Source of the DNA: Corynebacterium sp. ACRQK
GTDB lineage: Bacteria > Actinomycetota > Actinomycetes > Mycobacteriales > Mycobacteriaceae
DNA: 64,000 nt
Assembly (NCBI RefSeq): GCF_022345965.1
Contig: NZ_JAKRMU010000001.1
Coordinates: 434,001-498,000, forward strand
Reading direction: 5' to 3'
The position numbers and the translations under genes were made by a program. Shown piece after piece: positions 1 through 9,699 of the stretch; positions within the stretch are counted from its first letter, which is position 1; the number at the start of each line of letters is the position of its first letter. Under the pieces are notes generated by a model. It saw only the letters and a program-made list of their open reading frames with translations. It had not been told where the DNA came from and made no database searches.

Positions 1-200
1 TCGTGGGAGTGTGCATGGCTGCGCGAACGCCCGCGACCACCCTCAGATACGCCGGCGGGCGCGGGCGCGCCGCCAGCAGGCGCGGGCGTGCCGCCAGCGG
101 TCGACGCGGGCGTGCTGCAACGCGCAGGACCGTGGCGGTGCACGTCGGCACCACCACGGTCCTGTGGTTGTTGCTGAGCTGCGCTTGCGGGGTCGTTCAT
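1..200 (-). CDS. hypothetical protein, N-terminal part only (runs off the left edge)
   Basis: A minus-strand frame opens with ATG at 198-200 and stays open for 66 codons to the window edge. The visible part is rich in Ala, Pro and Gly, contains two similar Thr/Ala-Pro-Ala-Gly-Gly units, and ends in a Ser/Arg/His stretch (RSRSHAHSH). A well-spaced promoter lies exactly where a leaderless mRNA would begin at this ATG, which is the best reason to believe the gene. His-rich N-termini occur in cation diffusion facilitator transporters, but nothing else supports that here, so no function is given. Confidence 0.45.
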   Translation of the reverse strand, partial: MNDPASAAQQQPQDRGGADVHRHGPARCSTPASTAGGTPAPAGGAPAPAGVSEGGRGRSRSHAHSH

Positions 201-206
201 AACCTC

Positions 207-235
207 ACTTTAGCAGCCACATCCCTTATTGACAA
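207..235 (-). promoter_or_regulatory. promoter of the left-edge gene
   Basis: On the minus strand a TTGTCA -35 box (230-235) and a TAAAGT -10 box (207-212) are 17 bp apart. The -10 ends 6 nt before the ATG at 200, so the transcript should be leaderless. Confidence 0.5.
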
Positions 236-360
236 CTTACTGAAAACAAAGACGGGAAGCCAGAACGGCTCGCCATTGGTGACCGGCACATGGGCTCCCC
301 GCTAAACAGATTCCAAATTCAGAATCCCTAAACTTGGAGATCTAAAGCATTCAGTTATTC

Positions 361-442
361 AGCCAGACCGCTTTAAGCAGGCTGTTTCGGTCGGGCAGTT
401 TCGACCGGGCTGTTTCGGCCAGACCGCTTCGGCCGAGCCGCC

Positions 443-444
<2 letters not shown>
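361..444. repeat. imperfect 14-bp tandem repeat after ilvC
   Basis: Six units of 13-15 bp follow one another, each ending in a TT or TTT and resembling CGGCCAGACCGCTT. The last unit enters the ilvC stop codon. No clean terminator hairpin with a T-run is visible; the rest of 236-360 shows nothing recognisable. Confidence 0.55.
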
Positions 445-1483
<1,039 letters not shown>

Positions 1484-1488
1484 CTACC

Positions 1489-1494
1489 TTTATA
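1489..1494 (-). promoter_or_regulatory. possible internal -10 for ilvC
   Basis: TATAAA on the minus strand lies 29 nt before the ilvC start in an AT-rich stretch. I could not find a convincing -35 box at the right spacing, so this is tentative. Confidence 0.3.
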
Positions 1495-1574
1495 GCAGAC
1501 TTTATTTCATTTAGTGAGACTTTCGCGTCCACATAGTGAACTCTGGCGGGGCTGCTGCCCTCTTTCGTAGGTAG

Positions 1575-1607
1575 TGACGCCCACCCGGCTGCAAGCTGAA
1601 GGCGTCA
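1575..1607. repeat. inverted TGACGCC pair between ilvN and ilvC
   Basis: GTGACGCC (1574-1581) and GGCGTCAC (1601-1608) form an 8-bp inverted repeat with a 19-nt loop. On the plus strand seven A residues (1610-1616) follow, which read as U on the minus-strand mRNA before the hairpin, not after it. It therefore does not look like a terminator for ilvN; a processing or stability hairpin is possible. Both arms contain the dispersed TGACGCC core seen across the window. Confidence 0.5.
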
Positions 1608-1617
1608 CCAAAAAAAC

Positions 1618-2136
1618 CTAGAGATTCGCCGGGTACATGGCGCGAGGACCGCGACTGATCGCAGTCGGCGACGCCTCGACAAGCTCACGAATACCGAACG
1701 GCTCCAAAACGTCCAGCAGAGCCTGCAACTTCGACGGCGTGCCGGTGCACTCAATGATCACCGACTCCGGTCCGACATCCACCACGTGAGCGCGGAACAG
1801 CTTCGCGGACTCCACCACCTGGGTGCGGTTGGCGTTGTCAGCGGAAACCTTCACCATCATCAGGCCGCGGGAAACGATGGTCTCCGGGTCGTGGCGCGTG
1901 ACTTTAATAACGGGGATCAGCTTATTCAGCTGCTTCGTGATCTGCTCCACCACGTGATCCTCGCCCTCGACGATGATGGTGATGCGGTTGATGCCCTCGA
2001 CCTCCGTGCGACCAGAGCTGATCGACAGGATGTTAAACGCGCGGCGGGTAAACATGCCGGAGATACGCGAGATGATGCCGTCGACGTCCTCACACAGGAC
2101 GGACAGGGTGTGGACCTGTACCTTGTTCGTGCTCAT
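1618..2136 (-). CDS. ilvN: acetolactate synthase small (regulatory) subunit
   Basis: IlvN binds the catalytic subunit IlvB and confers valine feedback inhibition. The 172-residue protein has an N-terminal ACT domain (about residues 7-80, starting HTLSVLCEDVDGIISRISGM) and the C-terminal acetolactate-synthase small-subunit domain (about 90-165). Its ATG overlaps the ilvB stop by one base (TAATG), so the two subunits should be translationally coupled. Length and order are typical of actinobacteria. Confidence 0.96.
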   Translation of the reverse strand: MSTNKVQVHTLSVLCEDVDGIISRISGMFTRRAFNILSISSGRTEVEGINRITIIVEGEDHVVEQITKQLNKLIPVIKVTRHDPETIVSRGLMMVKVSADNANRTQVVESAKLFRAHVVDVGPESVIIECTGTPSKLQALLDVLEPFGIRELVEASPTAISRGPRAMYPANL

Positions 2137-3998
2137 TAGTCTTCTTCACCTTCCTGGGTGACCTCGTGGATCTCCGCGGGCGATTCTGCCGCCGAGGATT
2201 CCTCGTCGAACAGCGGCCGCAGGTTGCGTGCGTACTGGATTTCCTCGTTGGACGTGCCGGCGGCGACCATCGGCCATACCTGCGCGTCCTCGCCGACGAT
2301 GAAGTCGATGACGACGGGGCGGTCGTTGATCTCTTCGGCCTTGCGGATGGTCGGCTCTACATCCTCTGGCTTTGTGACGCGGAACGCCGCGCAGCCCATG
2401 GACTCAGCCAGCATCAGGAAGTCCGGCAGGTAGGTTTCCCCCGGCTTCAGGTTGGTGTGCGAGTACCGCTGGTCGTAGAACAGCGTCTGCCACTGGCGGA
2501 CCATGCCGAGGTTTCCGTTGTTGATGAGGGCGACCTTGATCGGCAGGTTCTCCACCGCGCAGGTGACGAGCTCCTGGTTGGTCATCTGGAAGCAGCCATC
2601 ACCGTCGATGGCCCAGACGGAAGTGTCGGGCTTGCCGGCCTTTGCACCCATGGCAGCGGGCACGGAGTAGCCCATCGTGCCGAGGCCGCCAGAGTTCAGC
2701 CAGGTGCGCGGGTTTTCGTAGTCCACGAACTGCGCCGCCCACATCTGGTGCTGTCCCACGCCGGCGACATAGATAGCGTCCGGGCCGACGGTCTTGGACA
2801 GAGTTTCGATAACGTACTGCGGGGCGAGCTTGCCGTTGGGCTGCTCGTCGTAGCCGCGGGGGAAGTCCTGCTTCAGCTTGTCCAGGTAATTCAGCCAGCC
2901 GGCGGTGGCGGGCTTCTTCAGGTCCAGGTTCCGCATCGCCTGGTGGAGTGCGGAGAGTACCTCGCGGGCGTCGCCGACGATCGGCACGTTGGCTTCGCGG
3001 ATCTTGCCGATCTCCGCCGGGTCGATGTCGGCGTGGATGACCTTCGCATCCGGGGCGAAGCTGTCCACGTGGCCGGTAACACGGTCGTCGAAGCGGGCGC
3101 CGATAGTAATCAGCAGGTCGGAGCGCTGCAGGGCTGCGACCGCCGGAACACTTCCGTGCATACCGGGCATGCCCATGTACAGCGGGTGGGAGGCCGGGAA
3201 GCTACCCAGAGCCATGAGGGTGGTGACGACTGGGATGTCGTTGGCTTCTGCAAACTCCAGCAGTTCTGCGTGTGCTTCCGCCTTGATCACGCCTCCACCG
3301 ACGTACAACGTCGGGCGCTTCGCCGCGCTGATCATGCGCACGGCTTCCTCTACCTGGCGCGGGTGCGGACTGGTGACCGGCCGGTAGCCGGGCAGCTCGT
3401 ACTTCGGCGGCCAGTTGAATTCCAGCTCTGCGTTCTGCACGTCCTTCGGAATATCCACCAGAACCGCGCCGGGGCGACCGGTGGAAGCCACATGGAAAGC
3501 CTCGGCGATGGCGCCGGGGATGTCCTCGGGGCGGGTCACCATGAAGTTGTGCTTGGTGATCGGCATGGTCACGCCGCGAATGTCCGCCTCCTGGAAGGCG
3601 TCAGTACCCAAAAGACCCTTACCAACCTGGCCCGTAATAGCGACCAGGGGCACCGAGTCCATGTTGGCGTCAGCGATGGGGGTGACCAGGTTCGTTGCAC
3701 CCGGGCCGGAAGTTGCGATGCACACGCCCACGCGGCCGGTGACCTGGGCGTAGCCGGTGGCGGCGTGGCCGGCGCCCTGCTCGTGGCGGACGAGGATGTG
3801 GTTCAGCTTCTCGGAGTCGTACAGCGCCTCATAGAGCGGCAGCACAGCACCTCCGGGCAGGCCGAATACGACATCGGTGCCTAGCTCTTCTAGGGAGCGG
3901 ACTACGGCCTGTGCGCCGTTAATTCGCTCTGGCCGCTTGCCGCGGGGATTGTTCGCCAAGGTGGCGGGGCTGGGTTGCGAGCGTGATGTGTGTGTCAC
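2136..3998 (-). CDS. ilvB: acetolactate synthase large (catalytic) subunit
   Basis: This TPP- and FAD-dependent enzyme condenses pyruvate with pyruvate or 2-oxobutyrate in the first common step of branched-chain amino acid synthesis. The 620-residue product has the catalytic glutamate in [10 protein letters not shown], the FAD/dimer middle domain, and the TPP-binding GDGCFQMT...NNGNLGM motif near the C-terminus. The frame stays open upstream to 4181, but I start it at the GTG at 3998 because AAGGA lies just before it and homology to the family begins shortly after. The upstream 61 codons are low in similarity to any synthase. Expression is probably governed by the attenuator further upstream. 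Confidence 0.95.
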   Translation of the reverse strand: MTHTSRSQPSPATLANNPRGKRPERINGAQAVVRSLEELGTDVVFGLPGGAVLPLYEALYDSEKLNHILVRHEQGAGHAATGYAQVTGRVGVCIATSGPGATNLVTPIADANMDSVPLVAITGQVGKGLLGTDAFQEADIRGVTMPITKHNFMVTRPEDIPGAIAEAFHVASTGRPGAVLVDIPKDVQNAELEFNWPPKYELPGYRPVTSPHPRQVEEAVRMISAAKRPTLYVGGGVIKAEAHAELLEFAEANDIPVVTTLMALGSFPASHPLYMGMPGMHGSVPAVAALQRSDLLITIGARFDDRVTGHVDSFAPDAKVIHADIDPAEIGKIREANVPIVGDAREVLSALHQAMRNLDLKKPATAGWLNYLDKLKQDFPRGYDEQPNGKLAPQYVIETLSKTVGPDAIYVAGVGQHQMWAAQFVDYENPRTWLNSGGLGTMGYSVPAAMGAKAGKPDTSVWAIDGDGCFQMTNQELVTCAVENLPIKVALINNGNLGMVRQWQTLFYDQRYSHTNLKPGETYLPDFLMLAESMGCAAFRVTKPEDVEPTIRKAEEINDRPVVIDFIVGEDAQVWPMVAAGTSNEEIQYARNLRPLFDEESSAAESPAEIHEVTQEGEED

Positions 3999-4390
3999 GT
4001 TTTCCTTCGCTCCTTGAGTCCTTGAATCCGTCCTGCCTTCAATTCTTTGCCCCCTCCGCTTCCCGGTTGCCTGCCGCAGCAGCGCCGCGACGTGCGCCAC
4101 GCGCATCAACGTCTGCCTCAGCACGCGCTGCGCATCAACACAGCGCCACGCTGAGCTGACGCAAGCCGCTGGGCGCCTCAATGCGCCTCAACACGCGCTG
4201 CGCATTAGCGCAACGCCGCGCATTGCCACGCGGCACACGCCTCAGCGCCTGCCACAGCACATCTCAACGCTGGAGTGCGCGATCCGAGCCGCAGCGATCG
4301 CACTTCGGCGAGCTGGCGTCACCAGGAAGCGATAGGGCCGAAAAATCTTCGGTGTGGAATCGCTTGTTCGGTTAGGTGCATGTCCTCCAC
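3999..4390 (-). other. long 5' untranslated region between the attenuator and ilvB
   Basis: About 390 nt separate the attenuator hairpin from the ilvB GTG. The stretch is GC-rich and made largely of imperfect copies of GCGCATCAACAC-like words. I see no further gene in it. Confidence 0.5.
4117..4207. repeat. 21-bp direct repeat in the ilvB leader
   Basis: CTCAGCACGCGCTGCGCATC begins at 4117, and a near-identical copy (CTCAACACGCGCTGCGCATT) begins at 4187, 70 bp apart. The core GCGCTGCGC can fold on itself. Role unknown. Confidence 0.5.
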
Positions 4391-4440
4391 ACAACAAAAG
4401 CCCCCAACTTGCCGACGCTGCTGCGTCAGTTGTCGGGGGC
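4391..4440 (-). terminator. attenuator terminator of ilvBNC
   Basis: On the minus strand a strong hairpin (outer stem GCCCCC/GGGGGC at 4435-4440 and 4400-4405, inner stems AACT/AGTT and GACGC/GCGTC) is followed at once by TTTTGTTGT. An alternative pairing of GTCGG (4432-4436) with CCGAC (4412-4416) would use up part of the outer stem and could act as antiterminator. The hairpin sits 24 nt after the leader peptide stop. Confidence 0.8.
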
Positions 4441-4464
4441 GCCGTGTCGAGCTCGACGAGGTAG

Positions 4465-4515
4465 CTAGTGGCGCCCCTCGATAATGAATACTCGTACTAG
4501 TTGCGTGAATTCCAT
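4465..4515 (-). CDS. ilvBNC leader peptide (16 residues)
   Basis: The frame encodes MEFTQLVRVFIIEGRH. Five of 16 residues are branched-chain amino acids (Leu6, Val7, Val9, Ile11, Ile12), the products of the operon. It is followed by a 12-bp palindrome (4446-4457) and then the attenuator hairpin. The promoter places transcription start at or within a base of the ATG, so the leader should be translated from a leaderless mRNA. Ribosome stalling at the Leu/Val/Ile codons when charged tRNAs are scarce would allow read-through into ilvB. C. glutamicum ilvBNC is known to use this type of control; the assignment here is from the sequence. Confidence 0.85.
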   Translation of the reverse strand: MEFTQLVRVFIIEGRH

Positions 4516-4522
4516 GGCTCTA

Positions 4523-4551
4523 AATTTAGCGACTTTCCCAAAAGTAGTCAA
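4523..4551 (-). promoter_or_regulatory. ilvBNC promoter
   Basis: TTGACT (4546-4551) and TAAATT (4523-4528) are separated by 17 bp on the minus strand. The -10 ends 7 nt before the leader peptide ATG at 4515. Confidence 0.8.
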
Positions 4552-4815
4552 GCCGTTGACCACTTGTTTCCCAAAGTATGATGCCCCCATCTCATCTACT
4601 GGACGGCACAAAACGGCTCCGACCTGTACTTCATCCCGTCCGCGCCCCGCGGCGCGGTAGCCACGATCGCCCGCAAGCCGCAGGGCGCGCGTCTGAACGT
4701 AAGCCGTGAATCCGACTGGGAGCCCGACTGGGATCGAATCAGAATCTGGTCAAAATCCCGTCAGAATCCTGGCGGGCGCACACTCCCCGACCTTCCGGGA
4801 CTACGGTGGGAAAGC
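4552..4815. other. intergenic stretch between ilv promoter and mscCG-like gene
   Basis: Divergent upstream region. From 4582 to 4815 a plus-strand frame is open and in frame with the following gene, and its translation (for example GSDLYFIPSAPRGAVATIAR) looks protein-like, but it has no ATG, GTG or TTG start after the stop at 4579. It may be a gene remnant or chance. No other feature is evident apart from the -10 box at 4802. Confidence 0.35.
4802..4807 (+). promoter_or_regulatory. -10 box of the mscCG-like gene
   Basis: TACGGT ends 8 nt before the ATG at 4816, fitting a leaderless or nearly leaderless mRNA. No clear -35. Confidence 0.45.
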
Positions 4816-6912
4816 ATGTTGAAGTTCTTTGCTTTCCAGCTCTGGGAATGGCTGGTCGTCCACGGCCTTCCCTTGGCTGCACTGGTAATTATCGCAATTT
4901 TGATCCCCCGCGTGGGGCGTTTGGCGATTCGCATTGTCAGCAACCGTTTCGATGAGGGCGAGGAGGCCACCAAATCCCGCCTCGCCCTGGTCGGTGCACT
5001 GGTGTACGTGCTGCAAGCGATTGCGTACTTCGTGATCATCATGCTGGGACTGACCAACCTGGGTGTACCCGCCATGGGCGCCGCCCTGCCCGCAACGGTC
5101 GTTTCGGCTGCTATTGGTTTCGGCGCTCAGAACGTGATCGGCGATTTTCTGGCGGGGTTTTTCATCATCTCGGAGCGTCAGTTCGGCGTTGGAGACTTCG
5201 TTGCCTTTGACGGCACGTCCAGTGATATTTCGGGCACAGTTGTGGCGCTGACCTTGCGCGCGACGAAGGTCCGTACTGCCTCCGGCGAGGTGGTGACCAT
5301 CCCGAACGGCTCCGCGGGTGTGATCACAAACTATTCACAGGATTGGTCTCGGGCGGTGGTGAACTTGGCTGTTCCCCTGCAGCCGGGCGAGTCCATGTCG
5401 CAGCTGACGGATCGCGTGGAGGCCACGGCTGCGAGGGCTTTGCAGGATCCGACTATCGCCGGGGACGTCACCGGCGAGCTCGAGGTTCTGCCGGCTACGG
5501 ATATCGTCGCTCCTTCTGCGGCGGGTCAGTCGTGGCAGGTGAACTTCCGAGTGATGGTCGTGGTGAACCCGGCGCGTCAGTGGGCTGTGGAGCGTGTTCT
5601 GCGCTCGGCTTTGGTGAATATCTTCTGGGACCGTTATGACATGCCGCGAGTCTTTCTTGATGGTTCTGACGCCCACTCCTCCCCCGCTGCCGATCCCAGA
5701 AAGGCTGTGGCTGCGGAATCCGCGCTGGCGCCCACGGAGGTCTTGCCCGCCCAGCACGCGTCGCGCAACCGGTCAGCTTCGGTGGCTGATGGTTCACAGA
5801 GCGGCACTGCAGGAATCGCTGATACAGTGAACGGAGACAAGGCGCACGGGTCCGCAGCAGGGAGCGAGGCTTTAGCGGCGCACGGAACCGCGTCGGCGTT
5901 TGAAACTGCCGCTATGGATGCCGTGCAGGCTGAAGGGGCTGACCGGGCTGGCCAACTAGCACAGCCCGACCAGGCTGAACCGACTGACAAGTCTGAACAG
6001 ACTAGCCAGCGCGAAAAGACTAATCTGCCCGCGGAGGCTCCTACGACTGACGGCCCTGGAGTCCGTCCCCTCGACAGCGATGGAACCATCGGCCAAACGC
6101 GGGCGGCTCCCTCACAGCACACTCGCTCGGGCGCAAACACTCGCGCTGGCGCGAACGCTCGCATTAGCGCTAATGCCAATTCCGCCTCCGGTTCTGACGA
6201 AGACACCGGCCTAACGGAGGCCCACGGCGACGGTTCGGATATCCCCGTTGGTGCGAAGGACACTGAAAAGGACACTGAAAAGGACACTGAAAAGGACACT
6301 GAAAAGAAGGAGAAAATCCAGGGCATCTGGCGCAACAAGGAATACTCCTCCAAGTTTAAGAGGATCATGAGTGTCGGTGGCCGCACCCGCCCTTCCACCA
6401 CCGGACTTATTCTGGCGCTACTTCTAATCGGCGGTCTGGCGCTAGCCTCTTCGAACCCAGAGGGCGGAGACGCCGGCTGGCTCTCCCCCGACCACTGGCG
6501 CGACCGCCCCTCCAACAGCGCATCCACCGAAAACTCCGAGAACTCCGAAGTAAACGACCAATCCGGCGATAGCTCCACCGATCAGAACAACCCCACCGGC
6601 GACCCAAATTCTGACCCCAATTCCAACGCAAACACCGACTCCAACAGCCAGCCCACTAACAGCCAAAACAGCGGCTCAAACAACGGCTCGCCCAGCGAAG
6701 AGACCAACGAACCGACCAGCGACTCCAACGTCAACAGCCCCGAAACGAACTCCGGCGCAGATTCCAGTAGTCAACCCTCGCAACCAGCCGGCCCCCAAAA
6801 CTCCAACAACAATTCCAACAGCGGCACCGGCGGCAACAGCGTGAACGGCGCTGCACCTCGCGCCATGGGTGCGATGGGTGCGCCCAATGCGACCGACACC
6901 ACCCACGGCTGA
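4816..6912 (+). CDS. mscCG: MscS-family mechanosensitive channel / glutamate exporter-like
   Basis: MscCG (YggB) of C. glutamicum is a MscS-type channel that releases solutes and exports glutamate. Here three N-terminal membrane helices (about residues 11-31, 57-79 and 85-117) end in the pore helix AAIGFGAQNVIGDFLAGFF, followed by the MscS beta domain to about 270. A very long Ala/Glu/Thr-rich cytosolic linker follows with four DTEK units. A fourth membrane helix (about 529-546, GLILALLLIGGLALASS) leads to a Ser/Asn/Asp-rich extracytoplasmic tail of about 150 residues. The fourth helix and outer tail are the MscCG hallmark. At 698 residues it is clearly longer than the roughly 530-residue C. 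glutamicum protein. Position beside ilvB matches the C. glutamicum order. Export of glutamate is inferred, not shown. Confidence 0.85.
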   Translation: MLKFFAFQLWEWLVVHGLPLAALVIIAILIPRVGRLAIRIVSNRFDEGEEATKSRLALVGALVYVLQAIAYFVIIMLGLTNLGVPAMGAALPATVVSAAIGFGAQNVIGDFLAGFFIISERQFGVGDFVAFDGTSSDISGTVVALTLRATKVRTASGEVVTIPNGSAGVITNYSQDWSRAVVNLAVPLQPGESMSQLTDRVEATAARALQDPTIAGDVTGELEVLPATDIVAPSAAGQSWQVNFRVMVVVNPARQWAVERVLRSALVNIFWDRYDMPRVFLDGSDAHSSPAADPRKAVAAESALAPTEVLPAQHASRNRSASVADGSQSGTAGIADTVNGDKAHGSAAGSEALAAHGTASAFETAAMDAVQAEGADRAGQLAQPDQAEPTDKSEQTSQREKTNLPAEAPTTDGPGVRPLDSDGTIGQTRAAPSQHTRSGANTRAGANARISANANSASGSDEDTGLTEAHGDGSDIPVGAKDTEKDTEKDTEKDTEKKEKIQGIWRNKEYSSKFKRIMSVGGRTRPSTTGLILALLLIGGLALASSNPEGGDAGWLSPDHWRDRPSNSASTENSENSEVNDQSGDSSTDQNNPTGDPNSDPNSNANTDSNSQPTNSQNSGSNNGSPSEETNEPTSDSNVNSPETNSGADSSSQPSQPAGPQNSNNNSNSGTGGNSVNGAAPRAMGAMGAPNATDTTHG
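6259..6306 (+). repeat. four perfect 12-bp repeats (Asp-Thr-Glu-Lys)
   Basis: GACACTGAAAAG occurs four times in a row inside the linker of the channel gene and encodes DTEK x4. Perfect identity suggests recent slippage and probable length variation between strains. Confidence 0.9.
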
Positions 6913-6916
6913 TTAA

Positions 6917-7540
6917 ATGAACACCATGAACTCGAAGGTTTTCCACCCCAGCCGCGAACACATCCTCGGCGGGTTCGTCATGTTCCTGATCTGCCTGCTT
7001 TTCACTGGCTACAAGGTCGCCTGGTTTTTCTGGGTTCCGCTAATACCACTAGTGTTTATTCTGTGGACTTTGTGGGTACGCACCACCGTCACTGACAGAG
7101 CCATCACCACGCGCTACCTCTTCCGCGCAGGCAAAACCATGCAGTGGGAAGACTTCCGCGCGCTCCGCTTCAACCGAGCCGGACGCGCCTACGCTGTGGA
7201 CAACCAGGAGAACAGCATCTGGCTTCCCGGCGTGACCTTCAACTCCCTGATCGACCTGCACAAGGTCAGCGGCGGGCGCATCCCCGATCCCGTCAGCCCA
7301 GCCCGCGCAGCCACGGACGACAAGGTGCAGGTCGTCAACAAGGAAGGCTACGCCGTACTCATGGACAAGGACGAGTACAAGGAATACGAAAGGCAGCGCC
7401 GCCGCGAAGCGGGAGTCGACGCGCCAGATGCTGATGCGCCGGACAAAGGCGCACACAAATCCACCACGCCGGGTGAGCGCGCGTCCGGAACCGACGCGCA
7501 AAACACAAGCGCCCCAGAAAGGGACAACACCAGCGACTGA
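6917..7540 (+). CDS. PH-domain membrane protein
   Basis: A 207-residue protein with two adjacent membrane helices (about residues 16-53) followed by a small bacterial PH-like domain of the type found in mycobacterial low-molecular-weight antigen 6 (TTVTDRAITTRYLF and onwards, to about 115), then a charged Arg/Glu/Asp tail. It starts 4 nt after the channel stop and so is probably cotranscribed with it. The C. glutamicum homologue occupies the same place between yggB and ilvD. Function unknown. Confidence 0.8.
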   Translation: MNTMNSKVFHPSREHILGGFVMFLICLLFTGYKVAWFFWVPLIPLVFILWTLWVRTTVTDRAITTRYLFRAGKTMQWEDFRALRFNRAGRAYAVDNQENSIWLPGVTFNSLIDLHKVSGGRIPDPVSPARAATDDKVQVVNKEGYAVLMDKDEYKEYERQRRREAGVDAPDADAPDKGAHKSTTPGERASGTDAQNTSAPERDNTSD

Positions 7541-7670
7541 CCGCCTGGCTCGTGCTGAAACTTTGCCGCGCTAACCAGCAAACGGCAAAAAGAGATCACA
7601 GAAGAAGAGACTTTCCGAAATAAGCACTTCAGAGCAAGAACTCGAGAGCAAGAACGACGAGAAGAGAACC

Positions 7671-9527
7671 GTGAATAGTATGAACGCCATCCCATTGAGA
7701 TCCGCCGTCACCACCCAAGGCCGCAACGCCGCCGGCGCCCGCGCCCTGTGGCGAGCGACAGGCATGACGGACCAGGACTTTGAGAAGCCCATCATCGCCA
7801 TCGCGAACTCATACACGCAGTTTGTACCGGGCCACGTGCACCTGAAGGACGTGGGAGACATCGTCGCTGACGCCATCCGCGAAGCCGGCGGCGTTCCCCG
7901 CGAGTTCAACACCATCGCCGTCGACGACGGCATCGCTATGGGACACGCGGGCATGCTCTACTCGCTGCCCAGTCGCGAGGTTATTTCTGACGCCGTCGAA
8001 TACATGGTCAACGGCCACGCCGCCGATGCGCTGGTGTGCATCTCCAACTGCGACAAGATCACGCCCGGCATGCTGAACGCCGCCATGCGTCTGAACATCC
8101 CGGTGGTGTTCGTCTCCGGCGGGCCGATGGAGGCTGGCAAGGCCGTGGCAGTAGATGGTGTCGTACAGGCTCCCACGGATCTCATTACCGCCATCTCCGC
8201 CTCCGCGTCCGACAAAGTCGACGCGCAGGCACTGCTGGAAGTTGAGTCCGCCGCCTGCCCGACGTGCGGCTCCTGCTCCGGCATGTTCACCGCCAACTCG
8301 ATGAACTGCCTGACCGAGGCACTTGGCCTGTCTCTGCCGGGCAATGGTTCTACCTTGGCGACTCACGCCAAGCGGCGCGACCTGTTCACCAAGGCCGGCA
8401 CCACCATCGTTGAGCTGTGTCGCCGCTACTACGGCGAGGGAGACGCCTCCGTCCTGCCGCGCAACATCGCCACCCGCGAGGCCTTCGAAAACGCCATGGC
8501 GCTGGACATGGCCATGGGCGGATCCTCCAACACCGTGCTGCACATCCTCGCAGCCGCCCAGGAGGGTGAGGTCGACTTCGACCTGCACGCCATCGACCAA
8601 CTGTCCCGCGAAGTGCCATGCCTGTCGAAGGTGTCCCCGAACTCCGACTACCACATGGAAGACGTCCACCGCGGAGGCGGCATCCCCGCCATCCTCGGCG
8701 AGCTCTACCGCGCCGGCCAGCTGAACGAAGGCGTGCAATCCGTTCACTCCGCCACGCTAAAGGAATGGCTGCTGTCCTGGGACATCCGCTCCGGCGCTGC
8801 AACCGAGGAAGCCATCGAGTTGTTCCACGCCGCCCCCGGCGGAGTCCGCACGACCGAGCCATTCAGCACTAAAAACCGTTGGTCCAGCCTGGACACCGAC
8901 GCAGAAGGTGGCGTCATTCGCGATGTAGAGCATGCGTACACCGCCGATGGCGGTCTAGTTGTCCTCCGCGGCAACCTCGCCGAAGACGGCGCCGTGATCA
9001 AGGCCGCGGGTGTTGATCCATCGATCTGGCACTTCGAAGGCACTGCACTGGTCGTCGAATCCCAAGAAGAAGCCGTGCGCGTGATCCTGGACAAGAAGGT
9101 CAAGCCGGGCCACGTCGTGGTCGTACGCTACGAAGGCCCCGCCGGCGGGCCGGGTATGCAGGAAATGCTGCACCCGACCGCTTTCCTCAAAGGCGCCGGG
9201 CTCGGCAAGGAGTGCGCGCTGATCACCGACGGTCGCTTCTCCGGTGGCACGTCCGGACTGTCCGTCGGCCACATCTCCCCTGAGGCTGCGCACGGCGGCC
9301 TGATCGGTCTGGTCCGCGACGGGGATCCGATCACCATCGACGTGCACGAGCGCCTTCTGCAACTGAACGTCTCCGACGAGGAGATCGAGCGCCGCCGCGC
9401 CGAGATGGAAGCTTCCGACAAGCCGTGGACTCCCACCACTCGCCAGCGCAAGGTCACCAAGGCGCTGCGCGCTTATGCCGCGATGGCAACCTCCGCCGAC
9501 CGTGGAGCTGTCCGCGAAGTAAAGTAG
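7671..9527 (+). CDS. ilvD: dihydroxy-acid dehydratase
   Basis: IlvD dehydrates the dihydroxy acids made by IlvC to 2-keto acids, using an iron-sulfur cluster. Cluster cysteines are visible in [10 protein letters not shown] and [15 protein letters not shown]. The 618-residue length is normal. The GTG at 7671, with GAAGAGA just upstream, is chosen; an ATG three codons later is equally possible. It lies 130 bp after the PH-domain gene, in the same direction. No -10 box abuts the start, so it likely has a true leader or depends on upstream transcription. Confidence 0.96.
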   Translation: MNSMNAIPLRSAVTTQGRNAAGARALWRATGMTDQDFEKPIIAIANSYTQFVPGHVHLKDVGDIVADAIREAGGVPREFNTIAVDDGIAMGHAGMLYSLPSREVISDAVEYMVNGHAADALVCISNCDKITPGMLNAAMRLNIPVVFVSGGPMEAGKAVAVDGVVQAPTDLITAISASASDKVDAQALLEVESAACPTCGSCSGMFTANSMNCLTEALGLSLPGNGSTLATHAKRRDLFTKAGTTIVELCRRYYGEGDASVLPRNIATREAFENAMALDMAMGGSSNTVLHILAAAQEGEVDFDLHAIDQLSREVPCLSKVSPNSDYHMEDVHRGGGIPAILGELYRAGQLNEGVQSVHSATLKEWLLSWDIRSGAATEEAIELFHAAPGGVRTTEPFSTKNRWSSLDTDAEGGVIRDVEHAYTADGGLVVLRGNLAEDGAVIKAAGVDPSIWHFEGTALVVESQEEAVRVILDKKVKPGHVVVVRYEGPAGGPGMQEMLHPTAFLKGAGLGKECALITDGRFSGGTSGLSVGHISPEAAHGGLIGLVRDGDPITIDVHERLLQLNVSDEEIERRRAEMEASDKPWTPTTRQRKVTKALRAYAAMATSADRGAVREVK

Positions 9528-9686
9528 CCACCGCGCCGCCCGGTTGCCGACGCGCACGGGGCCGTAGGCGTGCGGTCGCACGTCCCAGCGGGCGCACGCC
9601 TTAGCCGGCGGCGCTGACGCCCAACCGGGGCGCTGACTCCCCGCCAAAGCCAGCATCCTCCGGGGTCGCGGCCTCTCGAGCGGCCG

Positions 9687-9692
9687 TAGGCT
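9687..9692 (+). promoter_or_regulatory. -10 box of the uvrA-like gene
   Basis: TAGGCT ends 7 nt before the ATG at 9700. The same gap holds GGAGG, which could serve as a ribosome site if the mRNA began further upstream. Confidence 0.5.
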
Positions 9693-9699
9693 GGAGGGC

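Noticed and set aside
2166..3884. Long plus-strand open frame opposite ilvB
   Set aside because: Antisense shadow of ilvB; no domain or start signal.
3999..4181. Upstream extension of ilvB by 61 codons
   Set aside because: Low-complexity Arg/Ala-rich translation unlike acetolactate synthase; the GTG at 3998 has a proper ribosome site.
9567..9600. Terminator after ilvD (GGCGTGCG/CGCACGCC hairpin)
   Set aside because: Long 18-nt loop and no T-run after the stem.
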